Part shown: positions 7,181 through 7,185 of the stretch, in pieces | Numbering within the stretch: position 1 is the stretch's first letter | Layout: each line of letters opens with the position of its first letter | Program-made: the position numbers and the translations under genes | The notes under the pieces: generated by a model | Database searches by the model: none | What the model was told of the DNA's origin: nothing | What the model saw: the letters and a program-made list of their open reading frames with translations, nothing else | Assembly (NCBI GenBank): GCA_016195295.1 | Contig: JACPZV010000412.1 | Coordinates: 1-7,185, forward strand | Reading direction: 5' to 3' | DNA length: 7,185 bases | Source of the DNA: Acidobacteriota bacterium | GTDB lineage: Bacteria; Acidobacteriota; Vicinamibacteria; Vicinamibacterales; CAVVIG01

Positions 7181-7185
7181 CGCGC

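Overview
The window is a bacterial ribosomal-protein supercluster, read entirely on the minus strand. Transcription runs from the right edge (about position 7167) to the left edge. The gene order is rpsL, rpsG, fusA (the str block), followed directly by rpsJ, rplC, rplD, rplW, rplB, rpsS, rplV and the first codons of rpsC (the S10 block). Every gene is intact except rpsC, which the window edge cuts after 11 codons. Wobble positions are strongly G/C, so the organism is a high-GC bacterium. The proteins are clearly bacterial. The style of the intergenic DNA (families of 7-base tandem repeats) and the Ala/Pro/Gly-rich tail on S19 make me think of an Acidobacteriota-like soil or sediment lineage, but that is a guess and not an identification.

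Layout along transcription: the right end (6925-7185) holds a probable extended -10 promoter at 7172-7180 and a leader of about 240 nt with three stem-loops and a heptamer-repeat region. rpsL and rpsG follow 2 nt apart, then fusA after 60 nt. tuf, often found after fusA, is absent: rpsJ begins 59 nt after the fusA stop, which joins the str and S10 blocks. rplC follows after 84 nt and rplD after 74 nt. rplD/rplW overlap by ATGA and rplW/rplB are 2 nt apart. rpsS comes after 71 nt, rpsS/rplV overlap by ATGA, and rpsC starts 26 nt after rplV. The products are small-subunit proteins (S12, S7, S10, S19, S3), large-subunit proteins (L3, L4, L23, L2, L22) and the translocase EF-G, all made together for ribosome assembly and elongation.

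The part ordinary annotation does not explain is the non-coding DNA. All five gaps longer than 50 nt between these genes, plus the leader, hold tandem arrays with a strict 7-base period. Each gap has its own heptamer family. In the coding sense most units after a stop codon fit T-R-R-N-N-N-C. In three gaps the first unit begins on the TAG stop codon itself. Four of the six sites also carry a second array that is the inverted complement of the first, so the transcript could fold into a hairpin between cistrons. Genes just downstream of these arrays have weak or no Shine-Dalgarno sequences, whereas tightly coupled genes have recognisable ones.

Other points of interest are a 40-residue low-complexity tail on S19, an unusual TSWWRGAGHKR segment in L2, and a UUCG-capped hairpin in the str leader.
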